Notes: generated by a model from the sequence alone, not told the origin. 22,276 nucleotides of DNA from Methanobacteriota archaeon (GCA_026394435.1 JAPKYG010000136.1:1-22276), one strand, 5' to 3'. Positions 6,941-13,021 are shown, counted from the first letter of the stretch. Translations and numbers: made by a program.

Positions 6941-6948
6941 TATATAAA
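6941..6948 (+). promoter_or_regulatory. TATA box for the iron/oxygen-defence operon
   Basis: TATATAAA preceded by GGTAAAG (BRE-like) lies in the 67-base gap after hrb. Transcription would start near 6968, about 20 bases before the Cys-rich gene. A TTGTAACA at 6959-6966 resembles the TTGTAATA copies at the perR-like promoter. This is the only clear promoter before a run of nine closely spaced genes. Confidence 0.6.
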
Positions 6949-6986
6949 GAAATGAAAATTGTAACATGAAATGGAGGAAAAAGAGT

Positions 6987-7145
6987 ATGTGTAAAAATTG
7001 TGGCTGTGATGTATCTGGAAAGAACATCCAGTACAAATGTGACTGTAACGAAAAAGACTGCACCTGCGATTCTATAATTGAATTTGAAAAAGAACCAAAA
7101 GCAGTACCATTCTGTTGCGGTGCACCAATGAAATGTATCAAATAA
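6987..7145 (+). CDS. Small Cys-rich protein (52 residues, ten cysteines), unknown
   Basis: The predicted 52-residue protein starts at ATG 6987, with GGAGG at 6973-6977. An earlier in-frame ATG (6966) would include that binding site and is less likely. Cysteines are at 2, 5, 7, 18, 20, 25, 27, 43, 44 and 50, nearly 20 percent of the residues. The first half has CxxCxC and CxC spacings (CKNCGC, KCDCNEKDCTCD), reminiscent of metallothioneins or small Fe-S proteins. The end, FCCGAPMKCIK, resembles the desulforedoxin metal site (CCGQPMELL in the desulfoferrodoxin of this same operon). I do not recognise the family. It is the first gene after the operon promoter and 30 bases before ferritin, so it is probably highly expressed. 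A metal-binding, iron-handling or electron-transfer role is inferred from context and composition only. Confidence 0.75.
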   Translation: MCKNCGCDVSGKNIQYKCDCNEKDCTCDSIIEFEKEPKAVPFCCGAPMKCIK

Positions 7146-7175
7146 AATACAACTATGTAAAAGGAGGTAAAAAAG

Positions 7176-7670
7176 ATGTTAAGTAAAAAAATTGAAAATG
7201 CAATAAATAAGCAAATCAACGCAGAACTCTGGTCAGCGTATCTGTACCTATCAATGTCTGCCTACTTTGAATCAATCAACCTTGGTGGATTTGCAAACTG
7301 GATGCGCGTCCAAGCACAAGAAGAACTCGGTCATGCTATGAAATTCTATCACCATGTGATTGAGCGCAGAGGACGTGTCACGGTCACTGCAATAGCAGCA
7401 CCATCCGTAAGCTGGAAATCACCAATGAACGCGTTTGAAGATGCATTCAAGCACGAACAAAAAGTCACCGGGATGATCAATGACCTGGCAAACATGGCAG
7501 CAGGAGAAAAAGACCATGCGACCGCCAACATGCTTCAATGGTTTATAGATGAGCAAGTTGAAGAAGAATTATCAACGGATACAATCGTACAGAAACTGAA
7601 AATGATTGGGACAAACACTGGTGGTCTGTACATGTTGGACCATGAGCTTGCCCAGCGGAAAGTAAAATAA
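7176..7670 (+). CDS. ftnA: Ferritin (FtnA-type iron storage protein)
   Basis: A 164-residue non-haem ferritin of normal length that oxidises Fe(II) and stores iron in a 24-subunit shell. Four-helix-bundle ferroxidase residues are visible: Glu17 in NAELWSAYLYLSM, the Glu and His in QEELGHAMKFYHHV (about residues 49-53), and the later Glu/Gln in ANMLQWFIDEQVEEE. The C-terminus has the usual short E helix (GGLYMLDHELAQRK). The start is ATG 7176, preceded by AGGAGGT. No haem-ligand Met typical of bacterioferritin is evident, so this is a ferritin rather than a bacterioferritin. In the operon it would withdraw free iron under oxidative conditions and may supply the Fe-S assembly genes downstream. 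Confidence 0.95.
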   Translation: MLSKKIENAINKQINAELWSAYLYLSMSAYFESINLGGFANWMRVQAQEELGHAMKFYHHVIERRGRVTVTAIAAPSVSWKSPMNAFEDAFKHEQKVTGMINDLANMAAGEKDHATANMLQWFIDEQVEEELSTDTIVQKLKMIGTNTGGLYMLDHELAQRKVK

Positions 7671-7707
7671 TTCAGTACTATAGAAAAATGAGTTCGAGGG
7701 TGATAAA

Positions 7708-8202
7708 GTGGATTTAAGAAAATATACGCTCGAGGATTTACTCCTTGCTGCAATGAAAAGCGAAGTTGAAAGCAACATGATATACAAAAAGATTGCAAAG
7801 ACAGTGAAGAACGGTTTACTCAAAGACAAACTGGAATTCCTTGCAAAAGAAGAAGAGAAACACCGACAATTCGTCGAACAGATTTACAAGAAAAAATTTC
7901 CTGGGAAAAAACTGGTTCTTCCGAAGATAACCCCGGTTCCACTCCCCCAACTCATTATTTCTGACGAGGACACCCCGCTTGGTATCATGTTGAAAAACTC
8001 GATGCATGCAGAACAAGCTGCTCATGACTTCTACAAATCACTCTCGAAGCAATTTACCGAAGATGCAATGATACGCAACACCCTTTCCTATTTTGCAGAC
8101 ATGGAGCTGCAACACTACAAAATCCTTGAGATTGAAAAAGAGAGCATGGATCGATTTGAAGAGGCTGACGTGTACTGGCCAATGGTTCATGCAGGACCCT
8201 AG
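7708..8202 (+). CDS. Ferritin-like diiron protein (rubrerythrin-superfamily, no rubredoxin domain)
   Basis: A 164-residue protein with two helix-pair repeats of the ferritin/rubrerythrin fold. Candidate diiron ligands are Glu19 (SEVESNMIYKK), Glu49 and His52 (EEEKHRQF), Glu102 (HAEQAAHDFYK), and Glu133 and His136 (DMELQHYKIL). There is no cysteine pair and therefore no rubredoxin domain, unlike the rubrerythrin that follows. The C-terminus ends in VYWPMVHAGP, a tail I associate with this erythrin-like family. The start is GTG 7708, with GAGGGTGA upstream. Likely roles are peroxide reduction or iron oxidation and storage, with electrons from Hrb or free rubredoxin. It lies 37 bases after ferritin and 49 bases before rubrerythrin. 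Confidence 0.85.
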   Translation: MDLRKYTLEDLLLAAMKSEVESNMIYKKIAKTVKNGLLKDKLEFLAKEEEKHRQFVEQIYKKKFPGKKLVLPKITPVPLPQLIISDEDTPLGIMLKNSMHAEQAAHDFYKSLSKQFTEDAMIRNTLSYFADMELQHYKILEIEKESMDRFEEADVYWPMVHAGP

Positions 8203-8251
8203 AGTTGGAATAATAGGAGGCTTATCAATAGAGATAAAAGTGGAGATGAAG

Positions 8252-8830
8252 ATGATGAAAAATTTAAAAGGAACACAGACCGAAAAAAATCTCCTTGCAG
8301 CGTTTGCAGGAGAATCACAGGCGAGAAACCGATACACCTATTTTGCGTCAGAGGCAAAAAAAGCAGGCTATGAACAAATCGCAGCGATCTTTTTAGAGAC
8401 TGCGGAAAACGAAAAAGAGCATGCGAAGGTATACTTCAAGCATCTGCAGGGCGGTATGATTGAAATCACCGCGATGTACCCTGCAGGAGTCATCGGAACA
8501 ACAGAAGAAAACCTCAAAGAAGCAGCTGATGGAGAGAAAGCAGAATGGGGCACGATTTACCCAGCGTTTGCAGCAATAGCAAAAAAGGAAGGATTTCCTG
8601 AAGTCGCACGAAGTTTTCAACAGATTGCCGAGGTCGAAGCACATCATGAGAAACGGTACCGGGCACTTCTTGCAAACCTAGAGAACAAACAGGTGTTTAA
8701 GAAAGAAAAGGTCGTCAAGTGGAAATGCAGAAACTGTGGGTATGTCCATGAAGGAAAAGAAGCACCAAACAAATGTCCAGCATGCCAACATCCGCAGGCA
8801 TACTATGAAATTTTAATGGAAAACTACTAA
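8252..8830 (+). CDS. rbr: Rubrerythrin
   Basis: A 192-residue rubrerythrin, an NAD(P)H-linked peroxidase acting through a diiron site and a rubredoxin-type iron. Diiron ligands are Glu21, Glu54, His57, Glu95, Glu98, Glu129 and His132, matching the Desulfovibrio pattern. The C-terminal rubredoxin-like domain has Cys159, Cys162, Cys175 and Cys178 with the short spacing of rubrerythrins (KCRNCGYVHEGKEAP, KCPACQ). ATG 8252 gives the family N-terminus MMKNLKGTQTEKN; ATG 8255 and ATG 8246 are close alternatives, with GTGGAG at 8240-8245 as binding site. A stronger GGAGG at 8216-8220 has no standard start at the right distance; an ATA codon lies 7 bases after it. It removes H2O2 produced by superoxide reductase encoded later in the operon. 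Confidence 0.96.
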   Translation: MMKNLKGTQTEKNLLAAFAGESQARNRYTYFASEAKKAGYEQIAAIFLETAENEKEHAKVYFKHLQGGMIEITAMYPAGVIGTTEENLKEAADGEKAEWGTIYPAFAAIAKKEGFPEVARSFQQIAEVEAHHEKRYRALLANLENKQVFKKEKVVKWKCRNCGYVHEGKEAPNKCPACQHPQAYYEILMENY

Positions 8831-8854
8831 AGGAAGCGAAGAAGAGGTCAAACC

Positions 8855-9103
8855 TTGGGTAGCAGCACTGATATTACCGCTGATGCAGAATTGGATTGTG
8901 TAGGGCTCTACTGTCCGATGCCCATAGCGATGACCAAAGAAGAAATCGACAAAATCGAAATCGGTCAAGTTCTCAAGGTGGAGGCTGATGACCCTGCTGC
9001 AGAAGAAGACATCAAACGTTGGGCGAAACGAACAGGACATGAGATTATAAAATTTGAGAAAGAAGGTTCCCTGTTAACCTTCTATATTAAACGAATGAAA
9101 TGA
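8855..9103 (+). CDS. TusA/SirA-family sulfur carrier
   Basis: An 82-residue TusA-like protein. The family signature is ELDCVGLYCPMPIAMTKEEI, with the persulfide-bearing cysteine in C-P-M-P (Cys20) and a second cysteine five residues earlier (Cys15). The rest follows the two-layer TusA fold (IGQVLKVEADDPAAEEDIKRW). The only start that precedes the signature is TTG 8855, supported by GAGGT 6 bases upstream. TusA proteins accept sulfane sulfur as a persulfide and pass it to DsrE-type or other acceptors. It sits 24 bases after rubrerythrin and 9 bases before a DsrE-like gene, then iscS and iscU, so sulfur delivery for Fe-S assembly is the likely role. Confidence 0.9.
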   Translation: MGSSTDITADAELDCVGLYCPMPIAMTKEEIDKIEIGQVLKVEADDPAAEEDIKRWAKRTGHEIIKFEKEGSLLTFYIKRMK

Positions 9104-9112
9104 GGTGTTTAT

Positions 9113-9475
9113 ATGAAAGATGAAAACTCAATTCTTTATGTGCAAACCACGGATCAACCAGAGAAACAATATTCTCCGCTTGTGCTCGCACAGACCGCAA
9201 AAATGATGGATATCACCCCTCGCGTTTACTATCTAGGCACTGGTTTGAGAATTTTAATACCCGGTGTTGCAGAAAACATCAAAATGGGAACTTTTCCCAG
9301 TGTGGCTGAGATGATTAAAAAAACCCTGGATATGGGTATTGAGATATATGTATGCGGAGCGTCGAAGCAGATGCTTGGGTTGGAGAAAGTCAAGTTGATA
9401 TCGGGGGTAAAGATCGTTGGCGCAGGAACCTTAAATGATCTTGCGTTAGACGCTGGGGCAACCATGTGGTTTTAA
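9113..9475 (+). CDS. DsrE-family sulfur relay protein
   Basis: A 120-residue DsrE/DsrF-like protein. The family features seen are an N-terminal strand (SILYVQTT), a middle helix, and the conserved active segment IYVCGASKQMLGL, with the sulfur-carrying candidate Cys81. It ends in LDAGATMWF. DsrE-like proteins exchange persulfide sulfur with TusA partners. The start is ATG 9113, with GAGGTG upstream, only 9 bases from the tusA stop, and its stop is 11 bases before iscS. No DsrF, DsrH or dissimilatory sulfite reductase genes are present, so this is a stand-alone TusA-DsrE pair tied to Fe-S assembly or stress rather than to sulfur respiration. That last point is inference from context. Confidence 0.85.
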   Translation: MKDENSILYVQTTDQPEKQYSPLVLAQTAKMMDITPRVYYLGTGLRILIPGVAENIKMGTFPSVAEMIKKTLDMGIEIYVCGASKQMLGLEKVKLISGVKIVGAGTLNDLALDAGATMWF

Positions 9476-9486
9476 CGGAGGAACGA

Positions 9487-10656
9487 ATGCCAAGAATCTA
9501 TCTTGATCATGCATCATCAATGCCGGTCGATTCAAGGGTTTTTGATTTCGCAAAACCCTATCTCATGAAGTCCCATGGGAATCCATCCTCTCTTCATTCT
9601 GTTGGGTTAGAGGCGAGACGAGCAATTGAAGAGGCACGAAGTAAAATCGCAGGGCTCATCAACGCGGAAAGCGAAAACACGATTATTTTCACAGGGAACG
9701 CGACTGAAGCCAATAATCTTGCGGTGAAAGGCACAGCGTTGAGAAACATCGCACAAGGAAAAGCAGTAATTGGCTCCGCGATCGAACATATGTCAGTTCT
9801 CAATCCGATGAAGGAACTGCAGAAAAACGGGTTTTCTTTCTCAACTATCCCTGTTGATTCGACTGGTGTTGTCGATCTAAAAAAACTTGACAGTATTCTT
9901 ACTAAAAACACGGTGGTAACCTCAATTATGTATGCGAACAATGAGATTGGAACCATCGAACCGATCCAAGAGATTAGTAAAATTGTGAAGGGCAAAGGAT
10001 TGTATCTCCATGTTGACGCAGTTGCTGCAGCAGGGCGTATACCTATTGATGTGCAGAAGGATGGCATTGATCTTCTGACGCTTTCTTCGAATGATTTGTA
10101 TGGTCCTCAGGGAGCTGGTGCACTGTATGTAAAACCTGGTGTTAAAATCCAATCTGTTCTCCTCGGTGGTGGACAGGAACGAGGTCTTCGTTCAGGTACC
10201 GAGAACGTGTTTGCTATCGCTTGCATGGGTGAGGCCGCACGAATAGCACAACAGGAAATGAAACAAGAAAGTAACCGACTTATTCCTATCAGAGATAAAC
10301 TGATTAAAGAAATTTTAAAAATTGAAAAATCCTATCTTACTGGCCATCCTACACAACGTCTACCCCATCATGCCAGTTTCCGGTTTAGTTATATCGAAGG
10401 AGAAAGCATTCTCTTAAATATGGATATGTATGATATTCAGGTGTCGACTGGTTCTGCCTGTTCATCAAAGACTCTTGAGCCATCGCATGTTCTTCTCGCG
10501 ATTGGTTTAAAACATGAAGAAGCTCATGGATCCATGGTGCTGACGCTCGGGCGTTCTACTTCAATGGACGATGTTCCCCTTGTGAGCAAAGCGACGTACG
10601 AGACCGTCCAACGCTTACGAAACCTTTCACCAATGTCAAAAGAATGGAGGAAATAA
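9487..10656 (+). CDS. iscS: IscS/NifS-like protein lacking the PLP lysine
   Basis: A 389-residue group I cysteine desulfurase homologue. The fold motifs are present: YLDHASSMPVD at the N-terminus, NNEIGTIEPI, the PLP-stacking His101 (IEHMSVL), Asp177 (HVDAV), LRSGTEN, and the active-loop Cys325 in STGSACSSKTLEPSHV. Compared with E. coli IscS (offset of three), the PLP-binding Lys206 is Asp203 in LSSNDLYGPQGAG and its preceding His is Asn202. Gln183 is Ala180 (DAVAAAG), and the TSGATE loop reads TGNATE. It should therefore not bind PLP covalently or act as a normal desulfurase. From memory, Archaeoglobus fulgidus IscS has the same Lys-to-Asp change and its cysteine helps ligate the cluster on IscU. 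The start is ATG 9487, with GGAGG 5 bases upstream. iscU follows after 2 bases. Fe-S scaffold partner is the best guess. Confidence 0.93.
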   Translation: MPRIYLDHASSMPVDSRVFDFAKPYLMKSHGNPSSLHSVGLEARRAIEEARSKIAGLINAESENTIIFTGNATEANNLAVKGTALRNIAQGKAVIGSAIEHMSVLNPMKELQKNGFSFSTIPVDSTGVVDLKKLDSILTKNTVVTSIMYANNEIGTIEPIQEISKIVKGKGLYLHVDAVAAAGRIPIDVQKDGIDLLTLSSNDLYGPQGAGALYVKPGVKIQSVLLGGGQERGLRSGTENVFAIACMGEAARIAQQEMKQESNRLIPIRDKLIKEILKIEKSYLTGHPTQRLPHHASFRFSYIEGESILLNMDMYDIQVSTGSACSSKTLEPSHVLLAIGLKHEEAHGSMVLTLGRSTSMDDVPLVSKATYETVQRLRNLSPMSKEWRK

Positions 10657-10658
10657 AA

Positions 10659-11045
10659 ATGGCAAACGTAGGATATAGTAAGAAAGTCATGGAGCATTTT
10701 ATGAACCCGCGAAACGTCGGTGTGATAGAAAATCCTGATGGCTACGGTAAGGTAGGAAACCCTGTCTGTGGTGATGTCATGGAGATATTCATCAAAGTAA
10801 AAGATGAGAGAATCACTGATATTAAGTTCCGGACGTTCGGGTGCGGTTCGGCCATTGCGACCAGCAGCATGGTGACCGAGCTTGCGAAAGGAAAACATGT
10901 GGATGAGGCAGTCAAGATCACACGTGGTGATGTGGCAAACGAGCTTGATGGTCTGCCAGCGCAAAAAATGCATTGTTCGAATCTAGCTGCTGATGCATTG
11001 CATGAGGCGATTAAGGATTATAAAAATAAGAAACAAAAGAAGTAG
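10659..11045 (+). CDS. iscU: Fe-S cluster scaffold IscU/NifU-N
   Basis: A 128-residue IscU-type scaffold on which [2Fe-2S] and [4Fe-4S] clusters form before transfer to apo-proteins. The three ligand cysteines are Cys37 (GNPVCGD), Cys62 (FGCGSAIA) and Cys106 (MHCSNLA), with Asp39, Lys103 and His105 also kept. The HscA chaperone site of bacterial IscU (LPPVK) reads LPAQK, consistent with absence of the HscA/HscB system in most archaea. The start is ATG 10659, with GGAGG 8 bases upstream inside the iscS end; an ATG at 10644 overlaps iscS and is not favoured. It is directly behind iscS, indicating a functional pair, and is followed after 17 bases by superoxide reductase. Confidence 0.96.
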   Translation: MANVGYSKKVMEHFMNPRNVGVIENPDGYGKVGNPVCGDVMEIFIKVKDERITDIKFRTFGCGSAIATSSMVTELAKGKHVDEAVKITRGDVANELDGLPAQKMHCSNLAADALHEAIKDYKNKKQKK

Positions 11046-11062
11046 AATGGAGGTAATAGGAT

Positions 11063-11440
11063 ATGGTAAAATTAAAGGAAATCTATAAATGTAATGTCTG
11101 TGGGAATGTCGTGGAAGTCGTCCACGCAAGTATGGGTGAGTTGGTGTGTTGTGGGCAACCCATGGAGTTACTTACCGAGAAATTGCAGGATGCGGGAAAC
11201 GAAAAGCATGTTCCAGTGATCGAAAAAACAACGACGGGTGTCAAAGTAAAAGTGGGGTCTATTCCCCATCCGATGGAGGAGAAACACTATATTGAATGGA
11301 TTGAACTCCATGCTGATGAGACTGTATACCGGAAGTTTTTAAAACCTTCAGAAAAACCGGAAGCAGAGTTTTGTGTTATGGCAAAGAAACTGTCGGCACG
11401 AGATTACTGTAATATACATGGATTGTGGAAGTCGAAATAA
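11063..11440 (+). CDS. dfx: Desulfoferrodoxin (superoxide reductase)
   Basis: A 125-residue two-iron superoxide reductase that reduces superoxide to H2O2 without making oxygen. The N-terminal desulforedoxin domain binds Fe(SCys)4 through Cys10, Cys13, Cys29 and Cys30 (CNVCG, VCCGQPM). The catalytic centre II has Glu47 and Lys48 next to His49 (EKHVP), then His69, His75, Cys116 and His119 (CNIHGLW). The length equals that of classical Dfx rather than the shorter neelaredoxin. The start is ATG 11063, with GGAGGT upstream. It is the last gene of the operon; electrons probably come from rubredoxin (Hrb or its free rubredoxin form), and the peroxide product would go to rubrerythrin. Confidence 0.97.
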   Translation: MVKLKEIYKCNVCGNVVEVVHASMGELVCCGQPMELLTEKLQDAGNEKHVPVIEKTTTGVKVKVGSIPHPMEEKHYIEWIELHADETVYRKFLKPSEKPEAEFCVMAKKLSARDYCNIHGLWKSK

Positions 11441-11458
11441 TCGGGGGCGTCTTCCGCT

Positions 11459-11489
11459 CTTCTTCTTATTTTTTCGTTCATCTTTTTTT
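11459..11489 (+). terminator. T-rich termination region after the operon
   Basis: After the dfx stop there are several pyrimidine runs, ending in TATTTTTTCG (11467-11476) and CTTTTTTTG (11482-11490). There is no clear hairpin. Clustered T runs are the usual archaeal intrinsic termination signal, and this one fits the end of the long operon. Confidence 0.5.
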
Positions 11490-11509
11490 GTGCAGATTGC
11501 TCGTAAAGG

Positions 11510-11546
11510 TTATATATCCCCATTGCATACTAATTGTTAACAATTA
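11510..11546 (+). promoter_or_regulatory. Promoter with 16-bp palindromic operator
   Basis: A BRE-like AAAGG is followed by TTATATAT at 11510-11517, predicting transcription from about 11540. A perfect 16-bp palindrome, TAATTGTTAACAATTA, spans 11531-11546, right over the predicted start site. It lies 17 bases before the ATG of a winged-helix regulator, so autorepression by that protein is the simplest reading. CATACTAA, just before or overlapping it (11526-11533), is also found at the perR-like promoter (5742-5749). Confidence 0.6.
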
Positions 11547-11563
11547 ACCCGGGAGGTAATCTA

Positions 11564-11884
11564 ATGCAAGAAAAACACCGAGATAAAACCGCTATCACTA
11601 ATGTCGCAGAAAAAGAACTTGATCTTCTCATCAGACACATTGACGTCCTTAAAACCGTTCGCGATCATGGCCCTATCGGTATCATCAGACTCTCACAAGT
11701 AACCGGCCAACCACAACATGTGATCCGTTACTCACTCCGAACACTAGAGCACGACGGCATCATAAAACCCTCATCTCAAGGAGCCATCATCACCGATAAG
11801 GTCCATGACACACTTGGCACACTTGAATCAACCCTTGACGACATGATAACCACAATGACTGATCTGAAAAAGAAACTGAAATAA
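11564..11884 (+). CDS. Small winged-helix transcriptional regulator
   Basis: A 106-residue predicted DNA-binding protein. Residues 20-85 form a winged helix: LLIRHIDVLKTVRDHGPIGI (helix 1), IRLSQVTGQPQHVIRYSLRT (helix-turn-helix) and LEHDGIIKPSSQGAIIT (wing). The C-terminus (about 87-106) is a predicted helix (LESTLDDMITTMTDLKKKLK) that probably makes a dimer coiled coil. Related small regulators with the RYSLR-LE-DG pattern occur in haloarchaea and methanogens; I know no assigned target. The start is ATG 11564, with GGGAGGT upstream; the frame is open to 11534, but that stretch covers the operator. No small-molecule domain and no cysteines were seen. It lies alone between the stress operon and the PKD protein gene. 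Confidence 0.85.
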   Translation: MQEKHRDKTAITNVAEKELDLLIRHIDVLKTVRDHGPIGIIRLSQVTGQPQHVIRYSLRTLEHDGIIKPSSQGAIITDKVHDTLGTLESTLDDMITTMTDLKKKLK

Positions 11885-11932
11885 AAGAAACATTTTCAAA
11901 TAAATTCTCAGCAGTTGGTACTCTCCAATATT

Positions 11933-11940
11933 TTTAAATA
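11933..11940 (+). promoter_or_regulatory. TATA box for the PKD-domain protein gene
   Basis: TTTAAATA at 11933-11940 predicts a start near 11962, about 24 bases before ATG 11986. GAGGT at 11972-11976 is the ribosome binding site. Confidence 0.45.
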
Positions 11941-11985
11941 GGAGTAGTAAATAGTCTTTCTCAACCAAAACGAGGTACTAGAAAC

Positions 11986-12933
11986 ATGAAACTCAAGAAT
12001 CTATGGGTAATAACAATGATAGTAAGCAGCCTATTCCTCATCGCTACGTTTTCTGTCGAGGCTGAAGATATAACAGACGGAACGAACGATGTAAACTCAA
12101 TTGATATGACAACAGGAGAAAGTAAAGTAGTCACCTATTCTCCAGATATTAATGTTGACAATCTTGATTTGATCAAAGCAACCTATACACAACAAGGAAT
12201 ACAGGCCACTGTAAGCTTACAAGTAAAAGGGAACATTGAGAATAGAGGAAAAATTATAGACATAAACAATCCAGATGCTTTAAATTTTAATGCTGTGGAA
12301 TACGACTTTGAATTAACCACATCAGAACAAGACTATTTCATAAGTTACTCTAACGAAACTGGTCAGTTGCTAATTGGTGGTAATGAACAAATAAACCTCA
12401 CATCATCAGATTTCTCCGCTGTTGGTGATACTCTTACGATTTCTTTCGCATTAACAAGCGCAAATGAAACCTATTCAAATCTTAGTGTAACCTCTACATA
12501 CCTGAAAGTAGATTTATCAGATGAAGCAAGTCTAGTGTTTTTATCAGATGTTGCTCCAAACCTTCCGCTTGCAGTTTCTTATGCGTACGCATCAAACATC
12601 GGTTCTATCGGAGAGAACATACAGTTTAATGGAAGCGTGGAACCCCTGACAGGACAACCACCCTACATCTACCATTGGGATTTCGGAGATGAAAGTACAT
12701 CAACGCAGCTGAATCCAACACACACCTACACAAAAGCAGGGGTATATACGTATACCTTTACGGTCACAGATAACGCAGATGCGACTGCAAGCCAGTCTGA
12801 TAATATTACAATCTCTGCAGAGGGAGGCGGGACCAAAGATTCTCTATCTACCCAAATGATCCTGTTCCTGGCCATTTTGCTTATTGTCATCGTCATCGGT
12901 GTCGTTGTCATTGTCTGGATCATACGACGATAA
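11986..12933 (+). CDS. Secreted PKD-domain protein with C-terminal membrane anchor
   Basis: A 315-residue cell-surface protein. Residues 1-26 are a signal peptide (MKLKNLWVITMIVSSLFLIA, cleaved near SVEAE). Residues 27 to about 195 are a beta-rich domain with Asn-Glu-Thr and Asn-Leu-Thr type glycosylation sequons and a V-K-G-N-I strand. Residues about 200-280 form one PKD domain, with the diagnostic WDFGDEST (Trp231) followed by HTYTKAGVYTYTFTVTD. A short glycine-rich linker (AEGGGTK) leads to a single membrane span at about 290-313 and a basic IIRR end. This gives an extracellular domain held in the membrane by its C-terminus. The role is probably surface adhesion or binding of substrate or protease partners. 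The start is ATG 11986. It is not clearly in an operon with its neighbours. Confidence 0.88.
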   Translation: MKLKNLWVITMIVSSLFLIATFSVEAEDITDGTNDVNSIDMTTGESKVVTYSPDINVDNLDLIKATYTQQGIQATVSLQVKGNIENRGKIIDINNPDALNFNAVEYDFELTTSEQDYFISYSNETGQLLIGGNEQINLTSSDFSAVGDTLTISFALTSANETYSNLSVTSTYLKVDLSDEASLVFLSDVAPNLPLAVSYAYASNIGSIGENIQFNGSVEPLTGQPPYIYHWDFGDESTSTQLNPTHTYTKAGVYTYTFTVTDNADATASQSDNITISAEGGGTKDSLSTQMILFLAILLIVIVIGVVVIVWIIRR

Positions 12934-12940
12934 ACCACAT

Positions 12941-12968
12941 TCCTTCTCTTTTTTTTCTTTTTCTCTTT
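12941..12968 (+). terminator. T-rich termination region after the PKD gene
   Basis: TCCTTCTC followed by an eight-base T run and further CTTTTTCTCTTT lie 8-35 bases after the stop. No hairpin was seen. This is a typical archaeal oligo-T terminator. Confidence 0.5.
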
Positions 12969-13021
12969 AGTTATCTTTTTATGTCCCTAGACGATGACTT
13001 TCACTACGAGGGATTTACAAC

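Noticed and set aside
6689..7219. A 176-residue minus-strand open frame across hrb, the Cys-rich gene and the ferritin start
   Set aside because: It lies antisense to well-supported genes. Its Phe/Cys/Ser-rich low-complexity product reflects the complement of Lys/Glu-rich coding sequence, and it has no ribosome binding site.
10524..10973. A 149-residue minus-strand open frame opposite iscS and iscU
   Set aside because: It is a shadow of two conserved genes and shows no start signal.
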